Position numbers and translations under genes: made by a program. From NCBI GenBank assembly GCA_028724545.1, contig JAQYCU010000031.1, positions 1 through 58,584 on the forward strand: a DNA stretch of 58,584 nucleotides, written 5' to 3'. Positions 9,480 to 17,825 of the stretch are shown in pieces. The stretch's first letter is position 1; the number at the start of each line of letters is the position of its first letter. Origin of the DNA: a bacterium. Its GTDB lineage: Bacteria; Bacillota; Clostridia; Lachnospirales; Lachnospiraceae. The notes beneath the pieces are model-generated. The model did not search any database and was not told the DNA's origin. It saw only the letters and a list, made by a program, of their open reading frames with translations.

Positions 9480-9519
9480 ACATAAATTTAAATGTTTCAC
9501 GTGAAACGTTTATTTATGT
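9480..9519. promoter_or_regulatory. parS: parS site 3 with extended inverted repeat
   Basis: TGTTTCACGTGAAACG at 9493-9508. The flanks extend the symmetry with AAA/TTT and then, after a 2-nt bulge, ACATAAAT at 9480-9487 with ATTTATGT at 9512-9519. Confidence 0.9.
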
Positions 9520-9861
9520 ATAAAATACTCCTCCTGTGAAAAAAATTATATTAAATATGCCTTACAATTTTTTATTATTGTTTTGCTTATAATTCCATTT
9601 TAATATCTATCTTATTAAGTATTATGATTTTGTTGTTCGTATCACAATTTCTTGATATGAAGATGCAAATACATATATATAAATAATACATGTATGTACA
9701 TATATAAAATATAAATATGCAAATTTTTAATTTTGGTTACGAAGAGTATGTGAATTCTATTTTTCTATATTTAGAAAAATATGTATTTATGGATTTATTC
9801 AGAAAGTTAATACGTATCTTTTCTATCATTCTAAAAAGTTAAAATATAGATACAATTTATA

Positions 9862-9890
9862 TTATCATATTGTAAAAAACGTGGTATAAT
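9862..9890 (+). promoter_or_regulatory. Promoter of parAB
   Basis: TATAAT at 9885-9890 with an upstream TG at 9882-9883 (extended -10), and a weak -35 TTATCA at 9862-9867 with a 17-bp spacer. parS site 4 lies within the leader, so ParB bound there could reduce expression of its own operon. Confidence 0.65.
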
Positions 9891-9953
9891 ATAATTGGTT
9901 AGAATTTTGTTTAACAGACAACTAAAATAGATTTCATAGAAAAACACACAATA

Positions 9954-9969
9954 TGTTTCACGTGAAACA
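9954..9969. promoter_or_regulatory. parS: parS site 4, perfect 16-bp palindrome in the parA leader
   Basis: TGTTTCACGTGAAACA, a perfect match to the Bacillus-type consensus. It ends 17 bp before the parA ATG, just ahead of the Shine-Dalgarno GAAAGGA. Unlike the other three sites it has no long flanking inverted repeat. Confidence 0.95.
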
Positions 9970-9986
9970 TTTGAAAGGAAAAAGTA

Positions 9987-10754
9987 ATGGGTAGAGTAAT
10001 TGCAATATCAAATCAGAAAGGTGGAGTAGGCAAAACAACAACGGCAATTAATTTGTCTGCTTGTCTTGCTGAAAAAGGTAAAAAAGTTTTAGTGATTGAT
10101 ATGGACCCCCAGGGAAATGCTACAAGTGGTTTAGGAATTGATAAATCTAAAGTAGTCAATACTAGCTATCAAATTTTATTAGGGCAAACTACAATCTGGG
10201 AAGCAATGGAGCCATCTGTTTGTGATGGATTGACAGTGATTCCTTCGGAGAGAGGTCTGGCAGGTGCCGAGATAGAATTGATAGGTAAAGAAAATAGGGA
10301 GTACATATTAAAAAAGGAAGTTGATAAAGTAAAGGACAATTATGATTTTATCATTATAGACTGTCCTCCATCTTTGAATACTTTAACAGTTAATGCAATG
10401 ACTACAGCAGATACTATACTAGTACCAATTCAGTGTGAATATTATGCTTTGGAAGGACTTAGCGAATTACTTTATACAATTGAATTGGTAAAAGAAAGAC
10501 TAAATGATAAATTAGAAATAGAAGGCGTTGTATTTACTATGTACGACGCGAGAACGTGTTTATCACTGCAAGTAGTCGAAAATGTAAAAGAAAATTTAAA
10601 ACAAAATATTTATAAAACAATAATACCAAGAAATATCCGTTTGGCTGAAGCACCAAGTCACGGAAAACCAATTAATTTATATGATAGTAAGTCTGCAGGA
10701 GCAGAGGGCTATCGTGATTTAGCAGACGAAGTGATAGAAAGGGGATTGGAATAA
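9987..10754 (+). CDS. parA: Chromosome partitioning ATPase ParA (Soj)
   Basis: A 255-residue deviant Walker A ATPase. KGGVGKTT at residues 11-18, the Walker A' region DMDPQGNAT and Walker B IIIDCPPSLN are intact. ParA binds DNA non-specifically in its ATP form and with ParB moves or positions origins; Soj also regulates DnaA in Bacillus. parB begins 3 bp after its stop, so the two are one operon. The leader carries a parS site. Confidence 0.96.
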   Translation: MGRVIAISNQKGGVGKTTTAINLSACLAEKGKKVLVIDMDPQGNATSGLGIDKSKVVNTSYQILLGQTTIWEAMEPSVCDGLTVIPSERGLAGAEIELIGKENREYILKKEVDKVKDNYDFIIIDCPPSLNTLTVNAMTTADTILVPIQCEYYALEGLSELLYTIELVKERLNDKLEIEGVVFTMYDARTCLSLQVVENVKENLKQNIYKTIIPRNIRLAEAPSHGKPINLYDSKSAGAEGYRDLADEVIERGLE

Positions 10755-10757
10755 AAT

Positions 10758-11660
10758 ATGCCAGCAAAAAAAGCATTAGGAAGTGGGTTGGATTCATTGA
10801 TTCCAAAAACACATGAAGCAGAAAATGGAAAAAAGAAAGAAATTGTGAAAGAAATTATTAAAGAAGTTGATAAAGTTGCTATTAATAAAATAGAACCAAA
10901 TGCATCTCAGCCTAGAAAGAATTTCAATGAAGATTCTTTGCAGGAACTAGCTGATTCTATAAAGCAGCATGGTTTGATAGAACCTTTGATTGTACAGAAA
11001 GGAAAAAAGGGATTTTATCAGATTATTGCCGGTGAAAGAAGATGGAGAGCATCAAAAATCGCTGGATTAAAAGAAGTTCCTGTTATTGTAAAAGAATATA
11101 CAAATCAGGAAGTTATGGAAATTGCGTTGATAGAAAATATACAGCGTGAGGATTTGAATCCGATTGAAGAAGCAGAGGCATATCAGCGATTAATTGAAGA
11201 ATATAAATTGAAACAGGATGAAGTTGCAGAAAAAGTTTCAAAGAGCAGAGTGACAATTACAAATTCTCTTCGTTTATTAAAATTAGATGAGAGAGTCAGA
11301 GTGATGTTAATTGAAGATAAAATCAAAAGTGGACATGCCAGGGCGTTGCTTGCCATTGAGGATAAGGACGTACAGTATGATACGGCAGTGAAAATTTTTG
11401 ATGAAAAATTAAGCGTCAGAGAAACAGAAAAATTAGTAAAGAAAATTTTAAGCGGAGAAGAAAAGAAAAAAGGCAATACAGAGGAAAATGAGCAGTTAAA
11501 AATTGTATTATCTAAATTTGAAGAAAAATTGAAAGCAATTATAGGAACAAAAGTAAATATTAACCAAAAGAAAAACGGAAAAGGAAAAATCGAAATAGAA
11601 TATTATTCTACAGAAGAATTTGAAAGAATAATGGAACTTATGGGACAAATGAAAAACTAG
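10758..11660 (+). CDS. parB: Chromosome partitioning protein ParB (Spo0J)
   Basis: A 300-residue CTP-dependent DNA clamp that loads at parS. The N-terminal CTPase domain shows NASQPRKNF, GERRWRA and the ENIQREDLNPIEEA block. The helix-turn-helix domain follows (KLKQDEVAEKVSKSRVTITN), then a Lys/Glu-rich linker and a C-terminal dimer domain. Four parS sites lie within 2.2 kb upstream. The start 3 bp after the parA stop implies translational coupling. Confidence 0.96.
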   Translation: MPAKKALGSGLDSLIPKTHEAENGKKKEIVKEIIKEVDKVAINKIEPNASQPRKNFNEDSLQELADSIKQHGLIEPLIVQKGKKGFYQIIAGERRWRASKIAGLKEVPVIVKEYTNQEVMEIALIENIQREDLNPIEEAEAYQRLIEEYKLKQDEVAEKVSKSRVTITNSLRLLKLDERVRVMLIEDKIKSGHARALLAIEDKDVQYDTAVKIFDEKLSVRETEKLVKKILSGEEKKKGNTEENEQLKIVLSKFEEKLKAIIGTKVNINQKKNGKGKIEIEYYSTEEFERIMELMGQMKN

Positions 11661-11990
11661 TATTACATAACATATGTAAAGTAAAATATTCTATTACATA
11701 GAATGGAAATATTTTAGTCATTTGATGCAGATATTATATTTATAATGTAAATATTATAAACTGTATTTAATGAAATAATATAATTTATCACTAGATTGTA
11801 ATATATTATTTTATGGCTAATACTTTATACATATGATATATAATGATACAAATTATTTTAGTTGGTAATATATTATAGACTATCTTAAATGAAAAAAGAT
11901 AAAACAAAAAGATGTGTGAATATTGCAAATATATTTATGAAGTAAAAAGATAATAATAACGCAAAGTAAAACACAGGAATGGAGAATAAA
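11661..11990. other. AT-rich spacer with small inverted repeats after parB
   Basis: No gene is visible. Just after parB there is TTACATA-ACA-TATGTAA at about 11663-11679, then ATTCTAT-TAC-ATAGAAT near 11688-11704. Neither has a T tract, so a terminator role is uncertain. The rest is A/T with repeated TATTATA-type words. Confidence 0.4.
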
Positions 11991-12521
11991 ATGGAATTAT
12001 TTGAACAGTACGGAATTGACATTGGTTATGTTGTAATGGGAATGGCTGTAGTTATATTAATTATGTTTATTATGCTGGTTGTGACCATGGCAAAAAATGC
12101 AAGTATGCGCAAAAAGTATAAAATCTTTATGGCAGGAGAAAGCGGAAAAAATCTTGAAAAGTCCATATTAGAAAAATTTGCTGCAATTGATACGCTGGAG
12201 GTAAATGTAAAGGATATTTATTCTAAGATAAAATCAATTAATGGCCAGTTAATTACAGCATATCAGAAAATTGGACTGGTAAAATATGATGCATTTAAAG
12301 AAATTGGTGGAAAGTTAAGTTTTGTGTTAGTTTTATTAACGGCAGAGAATAACGGATTTATCATCAATTCTATGCACAGTTCAAAAGAAGGCTGCTATAC
12401 TTATGCAAAAGAAGTTGTAAACGGCGAGGCATTTGTAATACTTTCCGAAGAGGAACAGCAGGCACTTGAGGAAGCAAAGGCTAATACAAGTCTGAAAAAG
12501 TTAGCAGAGAAAAACAGATAA
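11991..12521 (+). CDS. DUF4446 family membrane protein
   Basis: A 176-residue protein with one N-terminal transmembrane helix (about residues 12-36), a coiled segment (about 45-85) and a C-terminal globular domain with the family pattern KIGLVKYDAFKEIGGKLSF and NGFIINSMHSSKEGCYTYAK. The family is common next to parB in clostridia; its function is unknown to me. ATG 11991 is chosen over ATG 11979 because GGAG at 11981-11984 is correctly spaced only for the later codon. A strong terminator follows. Confidence 0.82.
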   Translation: MELFEQYGIDIGYVVMGMAVVILIMFIMLVVTMAKNASMRKKYKIFMAGESGKNLEKSILEKFAAIDTLEVNVKDIYSKIKSINGQLITAYQKIGLVKYDAFKEIGGKLSFVLVLLTAENNGFIINSMHSSKEGCYTYAKEVVNGEAFVILSEEEQQALEEAKANTSLKKLAEKNR

Positions 12522-12610
12522 GGCAGTAGCAAAGAAGAAAACGTATAAAAAAGAAAAGACAAAAAGCAAGAAAACAATGAAGTAAAGAAGTAAAAATAAA
12601 AGACATTATG

Positions 12611-12667
12611 GATATTAGCAGATTTTCCAGATACATAATCTGCTAATATCACACAGTGTCTTTTTTG
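12611..12667 (+). terminator. Rho-independent terminator after the DUF4446 gene
   Basis: A perfect 14-bp stem, GATATTAGCAGATT at 12611-12624 with AATCTGCTAATATC at 12637-12650, plus an outer AGACA/TGTCT pairing and a run of seven T at 12661. It may also help stop minus-strand transcripts from the alarmone synthetase gene. Confidence 0.85.
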
Positions 12668-12774
12668 TTTATATCATATTCAAAAGAAATTGCAGAACAA
12701 ATTTTAAATAAGAATCAAACCATATTCAAAACTATATCCAAAACAAAAATCAAAACAAAATTCAAATAAAAAAC

Positions 12775-12824
12775 TATATTCCAATTGAATATTAAAACAA
12801 AATCAAATTATATTCCAATTGAAT
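12775..12824. repeat. 34-bp repeat in the A-rich spacer
   Basis: TATATTCCAATTGAAT occurs at 12775-12790 and again at 12809-12824, followed each time by similar A-rich sequence. A third partial copy begins near 12847. The spacer 12668-12867 holds no gene I can support. Confidence 0.6.
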
Positions 12825-12867
12825 ACGAAATCAAAAACAAATCATATTCCAAATAAATTTTCCAATC

Positions 12868-13611
12868 TTAATCACTTTCAATTGTACTAAATAGAGATTT
12901 GATATGTTCAGAAAAACCATCTTCTATATCATCCTCTGGAGCAGCGTCAACATCAGAGTCAACCGGATTATTGTGATAATAATCATCATTGTAATGCTTT
13001 ACGGATTCATTGATAGAAAGCATTTTTTGGTCCAAAAAAGAAATGATATTAGCACATTCTTTTAATTCATCTCGGATTCCCTGAGGAGCTTTCCCCTCAA
13101 ATTTATAGTAAATCTTGTGCTCTAAGCTGGCCCAAAAATCCATTGCAATAGTACGGATTTGAATTTCTACTTTTGTATCAATAACATCATTTGATAAAAA
13201 GATAGGGATGGATACAATCATATGATAACTGGTGTATCCGTTTGGTTTTGGGTTGGCAATATAATCCTTTACTTTGATAACCGTAACATCATTTTGTTTT
13301 GCGATGGCTTCAGCAATACGATAATTGTCAGAAGTAAAAGAACAGATAATTCGTACACCGGCAACATCATTGATATAGCGCAGGATATTTTCCAAAGTAA
13401 GTTCTTTTCCTTTGTGCCTGATTTTTCGTGCAATACTTTCAGCAGACTTAATGCGCGAAGTGATGTGCTCAATAGGATTGTATTGGTGTGCCAGTTTAAA
13501 TTCGTTATTTAATATTTCAATTTTCGTACAAACTTCTTTTAGTACAGCGTTATAGAGCAGTAATGCACGATTCCACTCGTCCTCTTCATTATAGTACAAT
13601 AATTCCCCCAT
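12868..13611 (-). CDS. Small alarmone synthetase (RelA/SpoT domain, RelQ/YjbM-like)
   Basis: A 247-residue single-domain (p)ppGpp synthetase that transfers pyrophosphate from ATP to GDP or GTP. The synthetase motifs are complete: SRIKSAESIARK (substrate loop), DVAGVRIICSF, KDYIANPKPNGYTSYH and VEIQIRTIAMDFWASLEHK. There is no HD hydrolase domain and no TGS/ACT regulatory domain. The last 40 residues are Asp/Glu-rich and have no counterpart in a minimal synthetase. AGGAGG precedes the ATG. It lies 21 bp after the glycosyltransferase stop, so the two probably share an mRNA. Confidence 0.9.
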   Translation of the reverse strand: MGELLYYNEEDEWNRALLLYNAVLKEVCTKIEILNNEFKLAHQYNPIEHITSRIKSAESIARKIRHKGKELTLENILRYINDVAGVRIICSFTSDNYRIAEAIAKQNDVTVIKVKDYIANPKPNGYTSYHMIVSIPIFLSNDVIDTKVEIQIRTIAMDFWASLEHKIYYKFEGKAPQGIRDELKECANIISFLDQKMLSINESVKHYNDDYYHNNPVDSDVDAAPEDDIEDGFSEHIKSLFSTIESD

Positions 13612-13632
13612 AAGTGCCTCCTAAGGTAATAA

Positions 13633-14649
13633 TTAGTTAAACGAATAAATTTTGTTGAAAAAACGGTATCCGTAAACAATTACTTTTTTTCCTAAATTAC
13701 TCTTGAACTGCAAAGGCAATCCAAATTTACGGTCACGTATGATTTTGTAAACCGTGTAATTACTGTTTTTTAGGTAATCCCAAAGTTCTTCTCTTTTTGC
13801 AAGGCTTTCTTCAGAACCTTCATTTACCAGCAAAGCAGAACTGACTATCATCATCATAGACAAATATTTTAGCATATAACTTTGCAATTTTTTGTTTTCC
13901 AAAGCAAGAAAATCATGAGAATCAATCATAATTTTTGTGATTTTGATTTGCTGGTCGATTCTCTTTGTCATTACTGCTTCATTTACGGACTGGTCATCTC
14001 TTCCGATAAAATAGCGATATAAATCGACGTTCAAATAATACATTTTCTTAACATAAGGAAGTGGCGTGAAAGCAAAAATGTTGTCCACATAAAATGTATG
14101 TTCCGGAAGGGTAAGATTGCAGTCGCGTAGCAATTGTGTTCTGTACATCAAAGAATGCATCAGAAGATTCTGACTCATTTTAAAATGCTTAACATCATCC
14201 CAGGTAAAGAATTTGTTGCACGGCAGAGCACTCTTATAATTAATAGATTTCTGCTTGTTCAAACTAGGTTTTTCATATACATAGTTGCTGATAATTAAAT
14301 CCAATGGGATATCTTCTTTATTAACGTATTCGATGAAGTGCATAATTTTCTTTAAACTGCTTTCATCAAACCAGTCGTCGCTATCCAGCACTTTGAAAAA
14401 AAGTCCTGTAGCATTTTGGATACCTGTATTTACAGCAGAACCGTGTCCACCATTTTCTTTGTGAATAGTCCGGATAATTGTTGGATATTTTTCTTCGTAT
14501 TCTTTTCCGATGCGCAAAGTATCATCTGTAGAACCATCATCAACAATTAAAATCTCGACATTTTCACCACAAACCAATGCACTTTCTATTGCATGGCTCA
14601 TATATTCTTCCGAATTATAACATGGTATTGTAATAGTAAGTAATTTCAT
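13633..14649 (-). CDS. Family 2 glycosyltransferase
   Basis: A 338-residue GT-A fold glycosyltransferase. The N-terminal strand LTITIPCYNSEEYM, the nucleotide-binding VDDGSTDDTL, the NGGHGSAVNTGI block and the metal-binding DSDDWF are intact. There is no clear transmembrane helix, so it probably acts at the inner membrane face. Sugar donor and acceptor cannot be read from sequence. It is the first gene of a pair with the alarmone synthetase; an AGGGAG Shine-Dalgarno stands ahead of the ATG. Confidence 0.88.
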   Translation of the reverse strand: MKLLTITIPCYNSEEYMSHAIESALVCGENVEILIVDDGSTDDTLRIGKEYEEKYPTIIRTIHKENGGHGSAVNTGIQNATGLFFKVLDSDDWFDESSLKKIMHFIEYVNKEDIPLDLIISNYVYEKPSLNKQKSINYKSALPCNKFFTWDDVKHFKMSQNLLMHSLMYRTQLLRDCNLTLPEHTFYVDNIFAFTPLPYVKKMYYLNVDLYRYFIGRDDQSVNEAVMTKRIDQQIKITKIMIDSHDFLALENKKLQSYMLKYLSMMMIVSSALLVNEGSEESLAKREELWDYLKNSNYTVYKIIRDRKFGLPLQFKSNLGKKVIVYGYRFFNKIYSFN

Positions 14650-14833
14650 TTTTTTCTCCCTCCATTTTGCGATTGTTTTGGCATAACGGATAATATATTA
14701 TGTTACAAATTATTCCCAGCCTTTATTATAATATGAAATCTGTCGAAGGGAAAGTAAATTATTATTAAATATCCTTAATATAACCATAATTATTAACTGG
14801 AATGTGATGAATCAAAGAATATTTATGCTGCAA

Positions 14834-14849
14834 TACATTTTGTAATGTA
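14834..14849. promoter_or_regulatory. Possible operator upstream of deoC
   Basis: TACATT-TTGT-AATGTA forms a 6-bp inverted repeat about 80 bp upstream of the extended -10 of deoC. A regulator site for nucleoside catabolism is one guess; no regulator gene is nearby. The rest of the 14650-14969 spacer is AT-rich without a gene. Confidence 0.3.
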
Positions 14850-14927
14850 ACATATAAATGTTGAAAAAGTGTGAACAGTCGTAAAATGATTGTTCAAAAA
14901 GAAATCAATGTAAAAAAAGAGAAAAAA

Positions 14928-14936
14928 TGGTATACT
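14928..14936 (+). promoter_or_regulatory. Extended -10 promoter of deoC
   Basis: TGGTATACT, an extended -10 element, about 34 bp upstream of the deoC ATG. No good -35 is seen. Confidence 0.5.
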
Positions 14937-14969
14937 GAAAGAAAGAATAAACTGGAGGATAGAAAAGAT

Positions 14970-15623
14970 ATGAAAACAGAAATATTAAATAAAGTTGACC
15001 ATACATTACTGGCACAGACAGCAACGTGGGAAGAAATAAAAGAAATTTGTGATGATGCAATAGCATATCAGACGGCTTCTGTTTGTATTCCACCATCTTA
15101 TGTCAAACAGGCAAAGGAATATGTAAAAGACAAAATGAAAATTTGCACAGTGATTGGTTTTCCGAATGGATATATGACAACAAAAGCAAAAGCGTTTGAA
15201 ACAAAAGATGCGTTAGAAAATGGTGCTGATGAAATTGATATGGTTATTAATATCGGTATGTTAAAGGATAAAAAGTATGAAGAAATCACAAATGAAATTA
15301 AAAAAATAAAAGAAATTTGCGAAAATCATATATTGAAAGTTATTATTGAAACCTGTTTGTTAACAAGACAGGAAAAAATCAAAATGTGTGAAATTGTGAC
15401 GGAAGCGGGTGCAGATTATATAAAAACATCAACGGGATTTTCTGAGGCAGGAGCTACATTTGAAGACGTTGAATTATTTGCAAAATATGTAGGAAAAAAT
15501 GTGAAAATAAAAGCAGCCGGAGGAATTGCTGATTTTGATGATGCAGAAAAATTTATTGCATTAGGAGCATCACGTCTGGGAACCAGTCGCTTAGTAAAAA
15601 TTATAAAAAATGAAGGCAAATAA
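14970..15623 (+). CDS. deoC: Deoxyribose-phosphate aldolase
   Basis: A 217-residue class I aldolase that splits 2-deoxyribose 5-phosphate into acetaldehyde and glyceraldehyde 3-phosphate. The Schiff-base lysine is in YIKTSTGF near residue 152; KAAGGI and the GASRLGTS phosphate-binding end are present. The frame is open further upstream (ATG at 14871), but GGAGG at 14954-14958 and family length support ATG 14970, and the promoter-like TGGTATACT lies between the two. It heads a deoC-cdd-pdp salvage set. Confidence 0.94.
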   Translation: MKTEILNKVDHTLLAQTATWEEIKEICDDAIAYQTASVCIPPSYVKQAKEYVKDKMKICTVIGFPNGYMTTKAKAFETKDALENGADEIDMVINIGMLKDKKYEEITNEIKKIKEICENHILKVIIETCLLTRQEKIKMCEIVTEAGADYIKTSTGFSEAGATFEDVELFAKYVGKNVKIKAAGGIADFDDAEKFIALGASRLGTSRLVKIIKNEGK

Positions 15624-15680
15624 AGAAAGTACACGGGAAATAAAAAGAGCAAAAAGTGTAGGAAAGAAAGAGTACCAGAA

Positions 15681-15835
15681 AGAGCGAGAAATACAGGATA
15701 GAAAAAGAAGCAGGAAGAGTGAGAAGTATAGGATAGAAAAAGAAGCAGGAAGAGCGAGAAGTATAGGATAGAAAAGGAAGCAGAAAGAGCGAGAAGTATA
15801 GAATAGAAAAGGAAGCAGAAAGAGCGAGAAGTAAA
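15681..15835. repeat. 35-bp tandem repeat between deoC and cdd
   Basis: The word AGAGYGAGAA recurs at 15681, 15716, 15751, 15786 and 15821, exactly 35 bp apart, with the intervening RTAYAGRATAGAAAARGAAGC largely conserved. That is about 4.4 purine-rich units with no long open frame. Confidence 0.85.
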
Positions 15836-15899
15836 TCGTAGAAAAAACGAAGAAAAAGATAAATTAATTTAAAAAGTAAAAGAAAAGGGGATGGCAGGT

Positions 15900-16340
15900 A
15901 TGGAAAAAAATAATTCAGAAAGCCGGTATGAAGAACTTATTCGTCTGGCTCTGAAAGCACGCGAATTATCGTATGCACCGTATTCTGATTTTTGTGTGGG
16001 AGCGTGTCTGGAAACAAAATCTGGAAAATTATTTTCTGGCTGCAATATAGAAAATGCAGGATATACTGCTACAAATTGTGCCGAAAGAACAGCATTTTTT
16101 AAAGCAGTCAGTGAAGGCGAAAGAGAATTTCAAAAAATAGCGATAGTAGGTGGCAAAGCAGGAAGAGAACTAGATTACTGCGCACCTTGTGGCGTTTGCT
16201 TACAAGTAATGGAAGAATTTTGCAATCCAAAGCAATTTGAAATTATTTTGGCAAAATCAGAAAAAGAATGTCAGATTTATTTATTGGAAGATTTGCTTCC
16301 TATGGGATTTGGACCAGGGAATCTAACAGAAGACAGATAG
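15900..16340 (+). CDS. cdd: Cytidine deaminase
   Basis: A 146-residue small tetrameric-type cytidine/deoxycytidine deaminase. Zinc ligands are the Cys of CAERTAF (residue 60, with the proton-shuttling Glu at 62) and the two Cys of PCGVC near residues 94-97. YAPYSDFCVGA and GCNIENAGYTATNCAER are typical. An ATG at 15891 is possible, but the AAAAGGGG Shine-Dalgarno directly abuts it and fits ATG 15900 better. Its product feeds (deoxy)uridine to the phosphorylase encoded next. Confidence 0.93.
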   Translation: MEKNNSESRYEELIRLALKARELSYAPYSDFCVGACLETKSGKLFSGCNIENAGYTATNCAERTAFFKAVSEGEREFQKIAIVGGKAGRELDYCAPCGVCLQVMEEFCNPKQFEIILAKSEKECQIYLLEDLLPMGFGPGNLTEDR

Positions 16341-16384
16341 GCACAGGATATGAAAAGATAAGATAAAAAGAAAGCACTTTACAA

Positions 16385-16480
16385 AAAAGCATAATGCTGA
16401 GGAGAACTAGATTACAAAAATGCATAACGCTGAGGAAAACCAGCTTACGAAAAAATATAATGTTGAGGAGAACAGCTTAT
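16385..16480 (+). repeat. Three tandem 33-bp copies of the pdp translation-initiation region
   Basis: AAGCATAATGCTGAGGAGAA (16387 on), TGCATAACGCTGAGGAAAA and TATAATGTTGAGGAGAA lie exactly 33 bp apart (GAGGA cores near 16399, 16432 and 16465). The third copy supplies the Shine-Dalgarno and ends in the ATG of pdp. The first two carry similar Shine-Dalgarno-like cores followed by TTAC instead of TTATG. Confidence 0.85.
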
Positions 16481-17801
16481 GAGAATGTATGATATTATTG
16501 AAAAAAAGAAACACGGAGAGGTATTAAGCAAAGAGGAAATAGCATTTGCCGTAGACGGATATGTTAAGGAAAAAATTCCGGATTATCAGATGTCAGCCCT
16601 GTTGATGGCAATTTATTTTAAGGGAATGACAGACAAAGAATTACTGGATTTGACAAATTGTATGGCAGAGTCTGGTGATATGGTGGATTTGTCGGAAATC
16701 AAAGGGATTAAAGTGGACAAACACAGCACGGGTGGAGTAGGCGATAAGACGACACTTGTTGTTGCGCCACTTGTTGCAGCTTGTGGTGGAAAAGTTGCTA
16801 AAATGAGTGGACGAGGACTGGGATTTACTGGAGGAACAGTAGACAAATTGGAATCAATCCCCGGATTTCAAACGGCCATTCCCGAGAAGGTGTTTTTTCA
16901 GAATGTGAACCAGTCAGGTGTTTCAGTAATTGGACAATCTGCAAATATTGCACCGGCTGATAAAAGAATATATGCACTTCGTGATGTTACGGCTACGATA
17001 GACAGCATTCCTTTAATTGCAGCTTCTATTATGAGTAAGAAACTGGCAGCAGGTAGCGATAAGATTGTTCTTGATGTTACAGTGGGAAGTGGTGCTTTTA
17101 TGAAAACAAAAGAGGAAGCTGTTAAACTGGCTGAAAAAATGGTTGCTATCGGGGAAGGTGCCGGAAGAGAAACCATAGCAATCCTGACAAATATGGATGT
17201 TCCGCTGGGAGTAGCCGTTGGTAATGATATTGAGATGATAGAAGCCATTGAAACATTGAAAGGATTTGGCCCGGAAGATTTTCAGGAAATATGTGAAATT
17301 TTTGCTGTTAATATGCTGGTATTAGGCGAAATAGGAGATTATAAACAATGCCAGAAGTTAGTGAAAGAAGCAATAGAAAATGGAAGTGCTTTAGAGAAAT
17401 TTGCTGAAATGGTAAAAATGCAGGGAGGCGATGAATCTTATATTTATCATCCTGAAAAGTTTAAAAAAGCTCCTTTCCAAAAAAATCTTACTGTCCCAAA
17501 AATGGGATATATCCAACATATGGATACGGAAATGTGTGGTAAAGCATCCGTAATTTTAGGAGCAGGCCGTGAAACGAAAGACAGCATCATTGATAGCACT
17601 GCTGGCATTCGTTTCTTTAAAAAGACGGGCTGCAAGGTAGAAAAAGGAGAGGTTTTAGCAACTCTGTATTCTTCTTCTGAAAAGAAATTAGAGGAAGCCT
17701 TATCCTATTTGAAATCGGCATATACATTTAGTGACACACAGCCGGAAAATATGAAAAATGTTCTGGCAATGGTAACAAAAGATGGTGTTACAACATATTA
17801 A
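16479..17801 (+). CDS. pdp: Pyrimidine-nucleoside phosphorylase
   Basis: A 440-residue member of the thymidine/pyrimidine-nucleoside phosphorylase family, which cleaves (deoxy)uridine and thymidine with phosphate. The signature KHSTGGVGDKTTL binds phosphate. SGRGLGFTGGTVDKLE and ALRDVTATIDSIPLIAASI are intact, as is the C-terminal domain. deoC handles the deoxyribose 5-phosphate formed after mutase action; no phosphopentomutase gene lies here. Confidence 0.95.
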   Translation: MRMYDIIEKKKHGEVLSKEEIAFAVDGYVKEKIPDYQMSALLMAIYFKGMTDKELLDLTNCMAESGDMVDLSEIKGIKVDKHSTGGVGDKTTLVVAPLVAACGGKVAKMSGRGLGFTGGTVDKLESIPGFQTAIPEKVFFQNVNQSGVSVIGQSANIAPADKRIYALRDVTATIDSIPLIAASIMSKKLAAGSDKIVLDVTVGSGAFMKTKEEAVKLAEKMVAIGEGAGRETIAILTNMDVPLGVAVGNDIEMIEAIETLKGFGPEDFQEICEIFAVNMLVLGEIGDYKQCQKLVKEAIENGSALEKFAEMVKMQGGDESYIYHPEKFKKAPFQKNLTVPKMGYIQHMDTEMCGKASVILGAGRETKDSIIDSTAGIRFFKKTGCKVEKGEVLATLYSSSEKKLEEALSYLKSAYTFSDTQPENMKNVLAMVTKDGVTTY

Positions 17802-17825
17802 AATAGTAGCGGTAAAAATAAAATA

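Larger units (their letters stand above)
8580..9986. other. AT-rich 1.4-kb centromere-like region
   Basis: There is no convincing gene in this gap. It holds the four parS sites listed separately, a 39-bp tandem repeat (8846-9000) and the parA promoter. Base composition is extremely AT-rich and every open frame is short and low in complexity. The gap lies between the last gene of the rpmH-side cluster and parA, so its main job is probably ParB loading and origin segregation. Confidence 0.75.

Noticed and set aside
14871-14969. N-terminal extension of DeoC by 33 residues
   Set aside because: The extension is Lys-rich, lacks family similarity and spans the promoter-like TGGTATACT; GGAGG fits ATG 14970.
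15681-15835. Repeats that might suggest a CRISPR array
   Set aside because: The units are joined directly with no unique spacers, and no cas gene is in the window.
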